Shown here one piece after another: positions 43,897 through 52,669 of a DNA stretch of 64,000 nucleotides. The DNA is from Caballeronia glebae (lineage in GTDB: Bacteria; Pseudomonadota; Gammaproteobacteria; Burkholderiales; Burkholderiaceae). Each line of letters opens with the position of its first letter. Position 1 is the stretch's first letter. The DNA is taken from assembly GCF_001545035.1 (NCBI RefSeq), contig NZ_FCOJ02000007.1, forward strand, positions 1-64,000. Direction: 5' to 3'. The translations under genes were made by a program, and so were the position numbers. The notes under the pieces were generated by a model that searched no databases, had not been told where the DNA came from, and saw nothing but the letters and a program-made list of their open reading frames with translations.

Positions 43897-44610
43897 TCAC
43901 TCAGCGTCTTCTGCTGCAGAAAGTGCTTCCGCGTCGTTGGACGCCAATTGTTCCCACGTGCTGTGCACATGACGCCGTAAAAATTCGCCGAGCTTCGCGC
44001 CGTCGCGTGCGGATAGCAGCTGAATGATGACCTCATGCTCATCGATGGCGGTATGCCAGGTCTCCGAGGTGACGCTCCCCTGAAATCGATAGCGATAAAG
44101 CTGTCGATTCAGGCGCTCGTGAACTTCCCTGAGCGTCGCATTCTTTGCGGCGGCGATGACGTTTGTATGGATCGCCTGATTGAGTCGGAAGTAATTCATT
44201 CGATCGCGCCGCTCATACGCCGCGTGCATCTCGTAATGAAGCGCGCGGATCTCTGCAATTTCCGCGTCGGTCGCCATGCGGCACGCCGCTTCGCCGCCGA
44301 ACGCCTCGATCACCCCGAGCACATCCAGCTTCTCCGCGATCTCCGCCGCACCGAGGTCCGCCACCACGGCGCCGCGTTTGGGCAACACGACGACAAGACC
44401 GTCGCTGGCCAGTTCTTTTAGCGCCTCCCGTAGGGGCGTGCGCGACACTTCGAGCCGCTCGGCGAGCGTGCGCTCGCGAAGCCGCTCGCCGGGCTTGAGT
44501 TCATCCGTTGCGATGAGCGTACGCAAGCGCTGCGCGATCTGCATCGACAGCAGCACGTCGGGCGCCTCGTTGTTTTCGAATGCGTCAGTTTCGTCTTCGA
44601 AGTCCGTCAT
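43897..44610 (-). CDS. GntR-family regulator, FadR/FCD subgroup
   Basis: 237-residue regulator. Winged helix: LRTLIATDELKPGERLRERT, LAERLEVSRTPLREALKELA, LPKRGAVVADL. The C-terminal FCD all-helical domain binds a carboxylate ligand via a metal site; suitable His residues lie in NQAIHTNVIAAAKN, AIDEHEVIIQLL and RHVHSTWEQ. It is divergent from the COG4091 gene with three CGGTATACCA-like sites in between, so it most likely represses that operon and itself until the substrate or an intermediate appears. Confidence 0.9.
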   Translation of the reverse strand: MTDFEDETDAFENNEAPDVLLSMQIAQRLRTLIATDELKPGERLRERTLAERLEVSRTPLREALKELASDGLVVVLPKRGAVVADLGAAEIAEKLDVLGVIEAFGGEAACRMATDAEIAEIRALHYEMHAAYERRDRMNYFRLNQAIHTNVIAAAKNATLREVHERLNRQLYRYRFQGSVTSETWHTAIDEHEVIIQLLSARDGAKLGEFLRRHVHSTWEQLASNDAEALSAAEDAE

Positions 44611-44652
44611 TTTTCCGATCCGTCCAATGCCGGAAAGCGACGTGCGCAGATC

Positions 44653-44985
44653 CGGTATGCCACTTTACCAGCGTGCATACGACGATGACAGTCGCCTCGG
44701 CCCTTTAACAGTAACGGTGTAATCCCGTACTTGACCGGATGATGCTGCACAACTACATTCGGTATACCAGATTTCGAGACACCCCAACGGACTGAAAAAT
44801 GCTCGCTGCCGCGAAGAAGAACTTTGAGTTGAGACATTTGCGAAATCACCCACAAAAACGCGGCAAGGCATGTAGGGGAAGGCTTCGAGCCGACCAAGCG
44901 GGGCATGGAAATGTTCGATCGCTTCCAAGCGCGACCACGTGGGCCGCTGCTCTCCGACCTGAACGCGCTTCGAAACGGTATACCA
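44653..44985. promoter_or_regulatory. Three GntR/FCD-type operators
   Basis: CGGTATACCA is found at 44760-44769 and 44976-44985, and CGGTATGCCA at 44653-44662, 42 bases before the regulator start. The core GGTATACC is a perfect palindrome matching the recalled FCD-regulator pattern (T-G-G-T, three or so bases, A-C-C-A). The distal site lies 100 bases before the start of the catabolic operon. The remaining parts of this 474-base region hold no gene. Confidence 0.6.
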
Positions 44986-45084
44986 AATGATGCTTTCGAT
45001 CGCGTCGGGCTTCGCACCGTTTCGTCTTCTTCCAGCCGATCGCCGCGCTGACCGTGATCTCTCGCCCCACCAAAGGACGGACAC

Positions 45085-46452
45085 ATGAATTACGAACATC
45101 TCTTCAATACGCTCGGAAGCCGCTCGATTCGCATGGCGCTCGTCGGTCCAAAAGGCGGCTTCGGCCGGTCGCTGCTCGTGCAGTGCCGAGCCCTGCCGAG
45201 CATCGAGATCGCCGCGCTCTGCGACATCGACGTCGACGGCACGCTCGCAACCCTCGCCTCGCTCGGGTTCGACACCGGCGCCGTCACCGTCTGCAACAAC
45301 GCGGATGACGTCGAAGCGGCGCGCAGGGCGGGCCGGATCGCGCTGATCGGCGACTACAGATTGCTCGACGCAGTGGAACTCGACATCGTCGTCGAAGCGA
45401 CTGGCCAGCCCGAAACAAGCGTCCGGATCGCGGAGAACGCGTTGCAGCGCGGCGTGCATGTCGCAATGGCGACCAAGGAAACCGATTCGGTCGTCGGCCC
45501 TTATCTGAACCGGCTCGCGATCGAGAACAAGGTGGTCTATACAACGCCGGACGGCGACCAGCCGAGCAACCTGATCGGCCTCGTCACGTGGGCGCGCGTG
45601 CTCGGCTTCGAAGTAGTGGCGGCCGGCAAGTCGAGTGAATACGACTTCATCTACGATCCGGCGGCCCACACGGTCGACTATCTGGAGCAGCGTCACGCCG
45701 TTTCGCTCGATGGGTGCTGGACGCTCGGCGACGATATCGCCACGACGCTCGCCGCGCGCAGTCAGGCGCTGTCAATGCTGCCGCAAAGCGCGACGCCGGA
45801 CTATTGCGAGTTGAACGTGGTCGCGAATTCCACTGGCCTCCTGCCGGCAACCGACGCGCTCAACTACCCGCTCGCGCGCATCAACGAACTGGCGGACATC
45901 TTCGTGCCCAGGGAAGACGGCGGCATCCTGGACCGGACCGGGGTGGTCGACGTGTTCAACTGCCTGCGCCGTCCGGACGACGTCAGCTTCGGCGGCGGTG
46001 TGTTCGTCGTCGTGCGCTGCAAGGACGAAGAGACCTGGCAGTTGCTTAAACATAAAGGCCATCTGGTCGGCAAGAACGGGCGTTATGCGTGCATCTACCT
46101 GCCCTATCACCTGATGGGCCTCGAAACGCCGATGAGCCTGTTCTCAGCCGTGCTGCTCGGCCAACCGACGGGAAGCACCGCGCAACTGCCGCACGCGCAG
46201 ATGGTCGCGCTCGCGGACCGTGATTTCAAGGCGGGTGAAACGCTTGCGATGGGTGGCCATCACCACACGATCGAAGGCGCGACGCCACTGCTCGTCGATA
46301 GCGCGAAGGCCGGCCGCGCCGCGCCGTTCTATCTGGCCGCAAACAAGCGACTGCTCGCGGATGTGGCGAAAGGCGATCTGGTCCCGCTCGCCGCGCTCGA
46401 TCTCGATGGCTCGGCACTGTACGGAGCATGGCAGCGCAATCCGACGCTCTGA
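45085..46452 (+). CDS. COG4091-type oxidoreductase: homoserine dehydrogenase-like with SAF domain
   Basis: 455-residue predicted NAD(P)-dependent enzyme. N-terminal Rossmann part: RMALVGPKGGFGRSLLVQCR, then ALCDIDVDGTLATLASLGF and VVEATGQPETSVRIAENALQ; the middle has YTTPDGDQPSNLIGLVTWAR and AAGKSSEYDFIYDP; the C-terminus contains a SAF-like module (ADRDFKAGETLAMGGHHHTI). It lacks an ACT domain, so it is not a housekeeping homoserine dehydrogenase. Neighbour lactonase-family genes suggest it oxidises a sugar or hydroxy compound. I do not know a characterised member well enough to name a reaction. Confidence 0.8.
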   Translation: MNYEHLFNTLGSRSIRMALVGPKGGFGRSLLVQCRALPSIEIAALCDIDVDGTLATLASLGFDTGAVTVCNNADDVEAARRAGRIALIGDYRLLDAVELDIVVEATGQPETSVRIAENALQRGVHVAMATKETDSVVGPYLNRLAIENKVVYTTPDGDQPSNLIGLVTWARVLGFEVVAAGKSSEYDFIYDPAAHTVDYLEQRHAVSLDGCWTLGDDIATTLAARSQALSMLPQSATPDYCELNVVANSTGLLPATDALNYPLARINELADIFVPREDGGILDRTGVVDVFNCLRRPDDVSFGGGVFVVVRCKDEETWQLLKHKGHLVGKNGRYACIYLPYHLMGLETPMSLFSAVLLGQPTGSTAQLPHAQMVALADRDFKAGETLAMGGHHHTIEGATPLLVDSAKAGRAAPFYLAANKRLLADVAKGDLVPLAALDLDGSALYGAWQRNPTL

Positions 46453-46501
46453 GCGCGCCAAGAGCGACGCCGAAAGCGCCGCATTCCAATAAGGAGGAGA
46501 C

Positions 46502-47806
46502 ATGCAAACCGATATTCCCGCAGTGGAATCGCCCAGTTCGTTCCGCTCGCTCGTTTCCACCACGCGCTGGCGCATGGTGCTGCTGCTATTCGTGCTTTAC
46601 ACGATCAACTGCGTTGACCGGATGTCGTTGTCCATCGCGATGCCGACGATCGTCCACGAATTCCATCTCGCCGCGACGATGCAGGGACTGATTCTGTCGG
46701 CATTCTTCTGGACCTACAGTACTTTCCAGATTCCCGCCGGGTGGGCCGCGGATCGATTCGGCGCGCGTCGCATGATCGGCATCTCGGCGGTGCTGTGGGG
46801 TGGCTTCCAATGTCTCGCGGCCTTCGCGGTCAATGGTGTGACGCTCTTGTTGTCCCGCATCGGGCTCGGCGTGTTCGAAGCGCCATACATGCCGGCCGCA
46901 ACCAAGCTCACTGCAACATGGCTGCCGCCCGCGGAACGCGCGCGCGGCGTGACGCTGATCGATAGCGGCGCGCCGCTCGGATCGGCGCTCGGCGGCCTCG
47001 CGATCAGCGCGCTGATCGCACTTTCGGGCTCGTGGCGCACGGCGTTTCTGATTGTCGGCGCGGTTACTATCGTGTTCGGCCTGATCGTGTACCGGCTGCT
47101 GCGCGAAACGCCCGAGCAGCATCCCCGCATCGACGAAGCCGAAACCGACTATATCCGCGCGCAGAAACTCGCCGCCGGCGAAGCGCCGCGCGTGAAAATG
47201 GCGCCGCTCTCGCGCGGTACGATCGCGGCGATGGTCGTTGGCCGGATCGGTTGGGCGATGGTGTTCTTCGGGCTCGTGACGTGGGGGCCGAATTACCTGT
47301 CGGTCGGGCGCGGCCTCGACATTCGCAGCATGGGCTTCGCCACCTTTCTGATCTTCCTGGCGGGAGCAATCGGCGAAGTGCTGTCGGGCGTGACCGCCGA
47401 CTGGCTGCAAAAGCGCTTCTCACGCAAGACGGCTTTCAAGATTCTGTTCGGCGTGTCCGGCGGCATGTCGCTCGCCTGCCTGCTTGCCTTGCCCTTCGTG
47501 TCGGACATCCGCTATGCGGTCGCCTTGCTGTCGCTCGGCGTGTTCTTCCATCTTTGGGGCGGCCTCTATTGGCTGATCCCTGCGATGCTAGCGCCACGGG
47601 AACAGGTCGGCCTCGTCGGCGGCGTGATGAACTTCGCAGGCACGGGCGGCGCCATCGTCGTGCCGATCGTCGTCGGTGTGCTCGTCGATGCGACCGGCGG
47701 CTTCACCGCCGTCATCATGTTCTTTGCGGCGGCTGCGTTCGCGTATCTCGTTGGCTCGCTCCTGATCGACTTCGGCAGCCACGCCGCCGCCGGAGACCGC
47801 GCATGA
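46502..47806 (+). CDS. MFS transporter, ACS (sugar-acid/anion) family
   Basis: 434-residue twelve-helix carrier. LLLFVLYTINCVDRMSLSIA in helix 1, ILSAFFWTYSTFQIPAGWAA and DRFGARRMIGISAVLWGGFQ are typical of the anion:cation symporters that take up glucarate, galactonate and similar acids. AAGGAGGAG lies just before the ATG. Second gene of the GntR-linked operon, 49 bases after the dehydrogenase, with the next gene overlapping its stop (ATGA). Confidence 0.9.
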   Translation: MQTDIPAVESPSSFRSLVSTTRWRMVLLLFVLYTINCVDRMSLSIAMPTIVHEFHLAATMQGLILSAFFWTYSTFQIPAGWAADRFGARRMIGISAVLWGGFQCLAAFAVNGVTLLLSRIGLGVFEAPYMPAATKLTATWLPPAERARGVTLIDSGAPLGSALGGLAISALIALSGSWRTAFLIVGAVTIVFGLIVYRLLRETPEQHPRIDEAETDYIRAQKLAAGEAPRVKMAPLSRGTIAAMVVGRIGWAMVFFGLVTWGPNYLSVGRGLDIRSMGFATFLIFLAGAIGEVLSGVTADWLQKRFSRKTAFKILFGVSGGMSLACLLALPFVSDIRYAVALLSLGVFFHLWGGLYWLIPAMLAPREQVGLVGGVMNFAGTGGAIVVPIVVGVLVDATGGFTAVIMFFAAAAFAYLVGSLLIDFGSHAAAGDRA

Positions 47807-48756
47807 CGCCGCTCTACGACGGCCCAGTGATCGACGCTCATCAGCATTTCTGGGATCTCGAAGCGAATCACTATCCGTGGCTTGCGGACAATACGCTGGT
47901 CCCGCACCGCTACGGCGACTATTCCGCGATCAAGCGTACTTATCTGCCGGCGGATTATCTGCGCGATGCTGCCGGTCACAACGTGGTCGGCAGCGTGTAT
48001 GTCGAGGCGGAATGGGACCCGTCCGACCCGCTTGGCGAGACACGCTACGTGTCGCAACTGGCGGCGTCGTGCGGGCGGCCGAATGCGATCGCCGCGCAAG
48101 CGTGGCTCGATCACGACGATGCGGACGAGGTGCTCGCCGCGCAAGCCGGATTCGCCCGTGTGCGCAGTGTGCGCCACAAGCCGGGCAATCCGGACCGGGC
48201 CGGCCGCACGCTGATGTCCGACGAACGCTGGCGGCGCGGTTACGCGCAACTCGCGCGACACGGGCTGCACTTCGAGCTGCAGGCGCCGTGGAGCCAGTTG
48301 CACGAAGCCGCCCGCCTCGCCCGAGACTTTCCGGAAACGCTCCTGATCGTGAACCACGCGGGCGTGCCGGGCGACCGCTTGCCCGACACTTTACGCGGCT
48401 GGCGTGACGCGATGGACACGCTTGCGACGCTGCCCAACGTCGTCGTCAAGGTATCGGGACTATGCGTGCGGGGAAAGCCGTGGAGCGTGGCGGCGAACCA
48501 GCCCGTCATCGATACGCTCCATGCGCTCTTCGGCGCGGAGCGGCTTATGTTCGGCAGCAACTTTCCCGTCGACGGCATGTTCGTCTCACTCGCCGGCCTG
48601 CTGAGCGGCTTCGCGCAGCTCGTGCACGCCTGGCCGCACGCGCAGCAGCGGGCGTTTTTTCATGACACCGCCGAGCGCGTGTATCGCCCGCTCGGACTCG
48701 GGGAGCGCTCGACCGGTAACGGCTCGCTCCCGACCAACGGAAGGACATCCCGATGA
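47803..48756 (+). CDS. Amidohydrolase/lactonase, COG3618 family, copy 1
   Basis: 317-residue TIM-barrel metal-dependent hydrolase (Amidohydro_2). The metal motif is VIDAHQHFWDLEANHYPWL at the N-terminus; VGSVYVEAEW and LLIVNHAGVPGDR follow, and the C-terminal strand reads RLMFGSNFPVDGMFVSL. Relatives include L-fuconolactonase and 2-pyrone-4,6-dicarboxylate hydrolase. It starts inside the MFS stop and overlaps the next, related gene by 4 bases. A lactone made by the upstream dehydrogenase is a likely substrate. Confidence 0.88.
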   Translation: MTPLYDGPVIDAHQHFWDLEANHYPWLADNTLVPHRYGDYSAIKRTYLPADYLRDAAGHNVVGSVYVEAEWDPSDPLGETRYVSQLAASCGRPNAIAAQAWLDHDDADEVLAAQAGFARVRSVRHKPGNPDRAGRTLMSDERWRRGYAQLARHGLHFELQAPWSQLHEAARLARDFPETLLIVNHAGVPGDRLPDTLRGWRDAMDTLATLPNVVVKVSGLCVRGKPWSVAANQPVIDTLHALFGAERLMFGSNFPVDGMFVSLAGLLSGFAQLVHAWPHAQQRAFFHDTAERVYRPLGLGERSTGNGSLPTNGRTSR

Positions 48757-49682
48757 CCACCAGCGCGCACAACGACCTCGGGTTCACGTTGCCAATCCTC
48801 GATGCGCATCATCACTTCTGGGACCTGTCGGACGGTACGTTCCCCTGGCTCACCGACGAATACGACGACACGTTCTTTCTCGGTGACTATCGCCGCATGT
48901 GCAGTGACTTCCTGCCGGATCAATACCGCCGCGCGACAGCGGGATTCGACGTGATCGGCACCGTTCACGTCGAGGCGGAACGCTCGCGCAAGGAGCAGGT
49001 GCGCGAGACCGAATGGCTCACAAAACTGAACGCGAAGACCGGGCTGCCGAGCGCGATCGTCGGACATGTATTTTTCGTGCAGCCGGACTGCGAAGCGATT
49101 CTCGCGGGCCACGCAAAAAGCCCGCTTGCGCGAGGCGTGCGCTCAAAGCCGGAAATCTCGGCGGGCCCCGGCGAATCGGTGCGGGGCCGTCCCGGCACGA
49201 TGCAGGACGACGCCTGGCTGCGCGGCCTTGCTCTGCTCGACAAATTCGATTTCTCGTGGGACCTCCGCGTGCCTTACTGGCATCTGGAAGAAGCGGCTGC
49301 TGTTGCCCGGGCCTTCCCGCACACGCCGATCGTCACGAATCACCTCGGCTTGCCGCTCGACCGCTCGGACGAGGGCATCGCGATCTGGCGCTCCGGAATG
49401 GAAGCGCTGGCGGCCTGTCCGAACGTGTACCTGAAGGTGTCTGAACTCGGCCTGCCGAACGGCAAGTGGGACAGCGCGAGCAATCGCCGCGTGATTCGCG
49501 AAGCCGTGGATCTGTTCGGCTACGACCGGTCGATGTTTGCTAGCAACCTGCCGGTGGGCAACCTCTCGGCGAGCATGACGGAGATCGTCGCCGACGTGCT
49601 CGCGGCCCTTCCACAGGCGAGCGAAACCGATCTGCGCAAGCTCTTCGCCGACACGGCGCGGCGCTTCTACCGTATCGATTGA
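48753..49682 (+). CDS. Amidohydrolase/lactonase, COG3618 family, copy 2
   Basis: 309-residue paralogue of the preceding gene (ILDAHHHFWDLSDGTFPWLT; VIGTVHVEAERS; PIVTNHLGLPLDRS; MFASNLPVGNLSAS). The family likeness is clear along the length but the two are far from identical, so they probably act on different lactones, isomers or successive steps rather than being a recent duplication. The start overlaps the copy 1 stop (ATGA), so both are made together. Confidence 0.88.
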   Translation: MTTSAHNDLGFTLPILDAHHHFWDLSDGTFPWLTDEYDDTFFLGDYRRMCSDFLPDQYRRATAGFDVIGTVHVEAERSRKEQVRETEWLTKLNAKTGLPSAIVGHVFFVQPDCEAILAGHAKSPLARGVRSKPEISAGPGESVRGRPGTMQDDAWLRGLALLDKFDFSWDLRVPYWHLEEAAAVARAFPHTPIVTNHLGLPLDRSDEGIAIWRSGMEALAACPNVYLKVSELGLPNGKWDSASNRRVIREAVDLFGYDRSMFASNLPVGNLSASMTEIVADVLAALPQASETDLRKLFADTARRFYRID

Positions 49683-49719
49683 CACTGCATCGAACGGACA
49701 AAATCATTAGGAGACAGGC

Positions 49720-51030
49720 ATGCAGACCATCGACGAAAACACACTCTTCAGGAAGATCTCCGTGCGAATCCTGCCGGTCCTGATGCTGGGCTTTTTCTTT
49801 TCTTATCTCAACCGCGTGAACGTGGGCTTCGCCAAGCTGCAAATGGCCAGCGACCTGCAATTCAGCGATGCGGTGTACGGATTCGGCGCGGGCATCTTCT
49901 TTCTCGGTTACTTCCTGCTCGAAGTGCCGAGCAACGTGATCCTGCATAAAGTGGGCGCGCGGCGCTGGATCTCACGCATCATGGTGACGTGGGGACTTCT
50001 CTCCTGCGCGACCATCTTCATCCGCACGCCCACGCAGTTCTACGTCATGCGCTTCTTGCTCGGGCTCGCCGAAGCAGGCTTCATTCCGGGCGCCATCTAC
50101 TACATGAGCCAGTGGTATCCTGCCGCGCGCCGCGGCCGCGCATGGGGCGTGTTCTACATCGCGCTGGCGTCGTCGGGCGTGATCGGCGGGCTCGTCTCGG
50201 GGTCGGTTCTGCGCTTCATGACAGGCCTGGGTGGCCTGCGCGGCTGGCAATGGCTGATTCTCGTCGAAGGCATTCCGACGGTGCTGCTCGGCATCTACAT
50301 CTTCTTCCGTATGAGCGAGGACATTCGTCGCGTCAAGTGGTTGTCGGAGCCGGAGAAAGAACACCTGACGAGCGTGCTCGCCGCCGAGAACCGCGACAAG
50401 CTCTCGCACGGTTTCGCCGGACTCCTGATGAATGCGCGTATCTGGGCGCTCGTCGTGATCTACTTCGTCTACAACATGGGCCTCTACGCGATCAGCTTCT
50501 GGATGCCCACGCTCGTCCAGAAAATGGGCGTGACGGACGCGTTCACCATCGGCGTGATGACCGCGGTTCCGGGTGCATGCGCGATCATCAGCATGCTCGT
50601 GTTCGGCTTCAGCGCGGACCGTCATAACGAACGCAAATGGCATTTGATCGTGGCGTTCTCGATGGCGGCGATCGGGTTTTCGCTTTGTGTGCTGTGGCAG
50701 AATCAACCGATCCTCGGCGTGATCGCATTGTGCATCGCGAACATGGGCGTGCTGTCCATTCCAGCGCTCTTCTGGAGCTTGCCGACCGCGTTCCTCACCG
50801 GCGTGACGGCGGCAGCCGGCATTGCAATGATCAACTCCATCGGCAATCTTGCGGGCTTCGTTTCACCTTACATGATCGGCTATCTGAAAGACCTCACCGG
50901 GCGCACCGATACTGCCCTGTTCGTTGTGGCAGGCGGACTTGTGTTGGGCGCGCTGCTTCTCGCAGCGGTACTGCGCGCGCGCCCTCACGGCAACATCGAC
51001 GCCCAGCAAGTGCGGGCGAACGTGCGCTAG
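49720..51030 (+). CDS. Second MFS transporter, ACS family
   Basis: 436-residue carrier. RILPVLMLGFFFSYLNRVNV, GFAKLQMASDLQFSDAVYGF and the motif EVPSNVILHKVGARRWISR are signatures of the ACS group (phthalate, tartrate, galactonate carriers). GGAGACAGGC precedes the ATG at 49720. It closes the operon, so the cassette contains two different carriers: perhaps one for the free acid and one for the lactone or conjugate. The product ends after the QQVRANVR tail; decayed DNA starts 40 bases later. Confidence 0.92.
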   Translation: MQTIDENTLFRKISVRILPVLMLGFFFSYLNRVNVGFAKLQMASDLQFSDAVYGFGAGIFFLGYFLLEVPSNVILHKVGARRWISRIMVTWGLLSCATIFIRTPTQFYVMRFLLGLAEAGFIPGAIYYMSQWYPAARRGRAWGVFYIALASSGVIGGLVSGSVLRFMTGLGGLRGWQWLILVEGIPTVLLGIYIFFRMSEDIRRVKWLSEPEKEHLTSVLAAENRDKLSHGFAGLLMNARIWALVVIYFVYNMGLYAISFWMPTLVQKMGVTDAFTIGVMTAVPGACAIISMLVFGFSADRHNERKWHLIVAFSMAAIGFSLCVLWQNQPILGVIALCIANMGVLSIPALFWSLPTAFLTGVTAAAGIAMINSIGNLAGFVSPYMIGYLKDLTGRTDTALFVVAGGLVLGALLLAAVLRARPHGNIDAQQVRANVR

Positions 51031-51072
51031 CTGTGCCTTTCGTGTCATGAGCGCTCTCGTTTCGACGGTTTT

Positions 51073-51237
51073 AGACGCCTAATTTCCGTCAGCCTGCCAA
51101 TCGTTGCCGTCGCTGCCGGCAACAACACCATCGACCGCACGCAGGTTGTCGCCAAGCTTCAGCAACTGGAGCAAATGGGATGGATGGGCGCAGGCCGCAA
51201 CGCGGCACCCTCGGTCATTCGCGCAGTCTCCGGTTGA
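51073..51237 (+). pseudogene. DUF4148-like small periplasmic protein, start lost
   Basis: A 54-codon frame reads RRLISVSLPIVAVAAGNN, then RTQVVAKLQQLEQMGW, which resembles Burkholderia DUF4148 proteins (signal peptide, then TRAQVRAELVQLEKAGY). The codon where a start should be is replaced by TTT AGA, and the tail is unlike the family, so it is likely a decayed remnant. Confidence 0.4.
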
Positions 51238-51290
51238 CTCCCTGCGCTGGACGCCGCCGCAGCCTGCGAGCGCACGGCTCTTCGTGCGTC

Positions 51291-51356
51291 CGCGCGCTGC
51301 TCGATCTGTTGATGGCGCTGCGCTGGATGCAGCAGAACACCGGCGCGTTCGGAGGC
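51291..51356 (+). pseudogene. Type B carboxylesterase fragment
   Basis: 22 codons reading RALLDLLMALRWMQQNTGAFGG match the conserved block of carboxylesterases (LLDQ, ALRWVQQNI, AFGGDP). No nucleophile elbow follows; the reading frame continues without family resemblance. It is a small leftover of a lost gene. Confidence 0.5.
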
Positions 51357-51395
51357 TGCGCGCGGAAACATTTACGAGACCGCGCGCGATTCACC

Positions 51396-51749
51396 TCATG
51401 CAGCGCGACGCAACTCCGCAGCGCACGGTGACGAGTCCAGCAAGATTGCATCCGCGACAGACTCCGCGGTCGCCGCGGACAAGGTCCATCCGAGATGCCC
51501 ATGTCCGGTGTTGTAGTAGACGCCGGCCCGCTTGCCCTGCCCGACGCAGGGCAGCATGCTCGGCATCATCGGGCGCAGGCCCGCCCAGGGAATCACTCGC
51601 GCCGTCGATGTCTCGGGGAACAATTCACGCGTCCACGCGACGAGCGGCGCGATGCGATCGCCCCTGATATCGCGATTGAAACCGTTGATCTCCGCTGTCC
51701 CGGCGACGCGAAACCGGTCGGCCCCGAGACGGCTCGTCACGATCTTCGC
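51396..51749 (-). pseudogene. dadA: D-amino-acid dehydrogenase DadA, C-terminal fragment
   Basis: About 118 codons: AKIVTSRLGADRFRVAGTAE, NGFNRDIRGDRIAPLVAWTR, RVIPWAGLRPMMPSMLPCVG, VYYNTGHGHLGWTLSAATAE. This is the last quarter of DadA, including the FAD-proximal YNTGHGHLG. The N-terminal FAD domain is absent; sequence upstream of AKIV does not resemble DadA. Non-functional. Confidence 0.75.
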
Positions 51750-52050
51750 GCGGCCTGAGCGCCCCAGACGCGAGCAAGATGCCACCGAAGGTCGAATACG
51801 CTCGGACGGAAGAAGGACGACCAATCGGACCCATTCTTTCTCAACTCAATGAAGGAGAACAGGCTGGCTCGAACGACGGGGTTTGAGCGCGAAGTCCACT
51901 GAAGCGGCATGAAGGAGCAGCCGCAACGCGTGCGAGCTTGATCACATCAAGCAGAACGCGCCGCATCCGCCGCGCAGGGCGGCGGGCGCGGCGCGACGAA
52001 CGTCGTTCGTGAGAGCGGTTGCCGGCTCGTCGTGACTCGTCGTTTCGCGT
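51750..52050. other. Gene-free region
   Basis: About 300 bases between the dadA fragment and the small double-glycine protein gene. I see no gene, repeat or clear terminator; a GC-rich run (CGCCGCGCAGGGCGGCGGGC near 51968) may form a hairpin after the minus-strand gene. Confidence 0.35.
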
Positions 52051-52290
52051 TCAGAGCAGACGCGGGTCCTGCGACTGAGGAACCGGTTGCCCAGGCCACG
52101 TCACCGGAATGTGCAGATCCTTCAGGATCGCGGCGACGCCGGGCCACGACGCCGGAATGGACGGCGGCAATGGACCGGGATTGCCGTTCGGCGGCAGGGT
52201 GATCGTGGCGATGCCGCCGCGAATGGTGGACATCGCGTCACGATGCAGGGTGTCGGTGCGCGGCAGGTCTTTAATGGTCAGCGTTTTCAT
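52051..52290 (-). CDS. Small protein with double-glycine-type leader, proline-rich core
   Basis: 79 residues. The N-terminus MKTLTIKDLPRTDTLHRDAM followed by STIRGG looks like the leader of peptides cut after Gly-Gly by C39-type ABC exporters. The remaining 53 residues are rich in Pro (TLPPNGNPGPLPPSIPASWP) with no Cys, so no disulfide or lanthionine chemistry is suggested. AGGAG lies 7 bases before the ATG. I recall similar MKTLTIKDL-type small proteins of unknown function in Burkholderia. No exporter or modifying enzyme is adjacent. Confidence 0.6.
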   Translation of the reverse strand: MKTLTIKDLPRTDTLHRDAMSTIRGGIATITLPPNGNPGPLPPSIPASWPGVAAILKDLHIPVTWPGQPVPQSQDPRLL

Positions 52291-52510
52291 GGCTGGTCTC
52301 CTGGCAAAAATAAAGTGAATGGCGTGAAAGTCGCCACCCGGTCTTTTGCATGGGGCGTGCCAATGAGCGCGAAAGACGCCGATTTCCGGTTCGCGTCGAA
52401 TTTATGGGCGGATACACGCTGCTCGACGTCGAATCCGGGCGTTTGTTTGCCAGCGCGCGATGGACGCGAACAACAGTCCGATCGTTCGATGTCGGCAATC
52501 GCCAAACATT

Positions 52511-52669
52511 TCAGGAGCCTTCGGAGGAGCGCGCCCGCGCGTAGTCAGGGGCGCGTTCGGCTGATGCGACCGTCGCGCGGCGCGGCCGCAGGATATCGAC
52601 GACCGCCATCAACGAGACCGCGACAACTGCGAGAAAGACCATCGTGCCGATGATTTGAAGCAAAGCCAT
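52511..52669 (-). CDS. Small single-helix membrane protein
   Basis: 52 residues: one strongly hydrophobic helix (ALLQIIGTMVFLAVVAVSLM) followed by a basic, disordered tail. GAGGT is 4 bases before the ATG at 52669, which supports translation. The function is unknown. It lies 220 bases upstream of the double-glycine protein on the same strand, so the two may share a transcript. Confidence 0.45.
   Translation of the reverse strand: MALLQIIGTMVFLAVVAVSLMAVVDILRPRRATVASAERAPDYARARSSEGS

Noticed and set aside
47032-47800. Long N-terminal extension of the first amidohydrolase
   Set aside because: The extension lies inside the MFS gene in another frame; ATG 47803 gives a normal family N-terminus with the ATGA overlap.
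52271-52544. Overlapping short frames on both strands between the two small proteins
   Set aside because: Neither has a ribosome binding site or a plausible protein composition.
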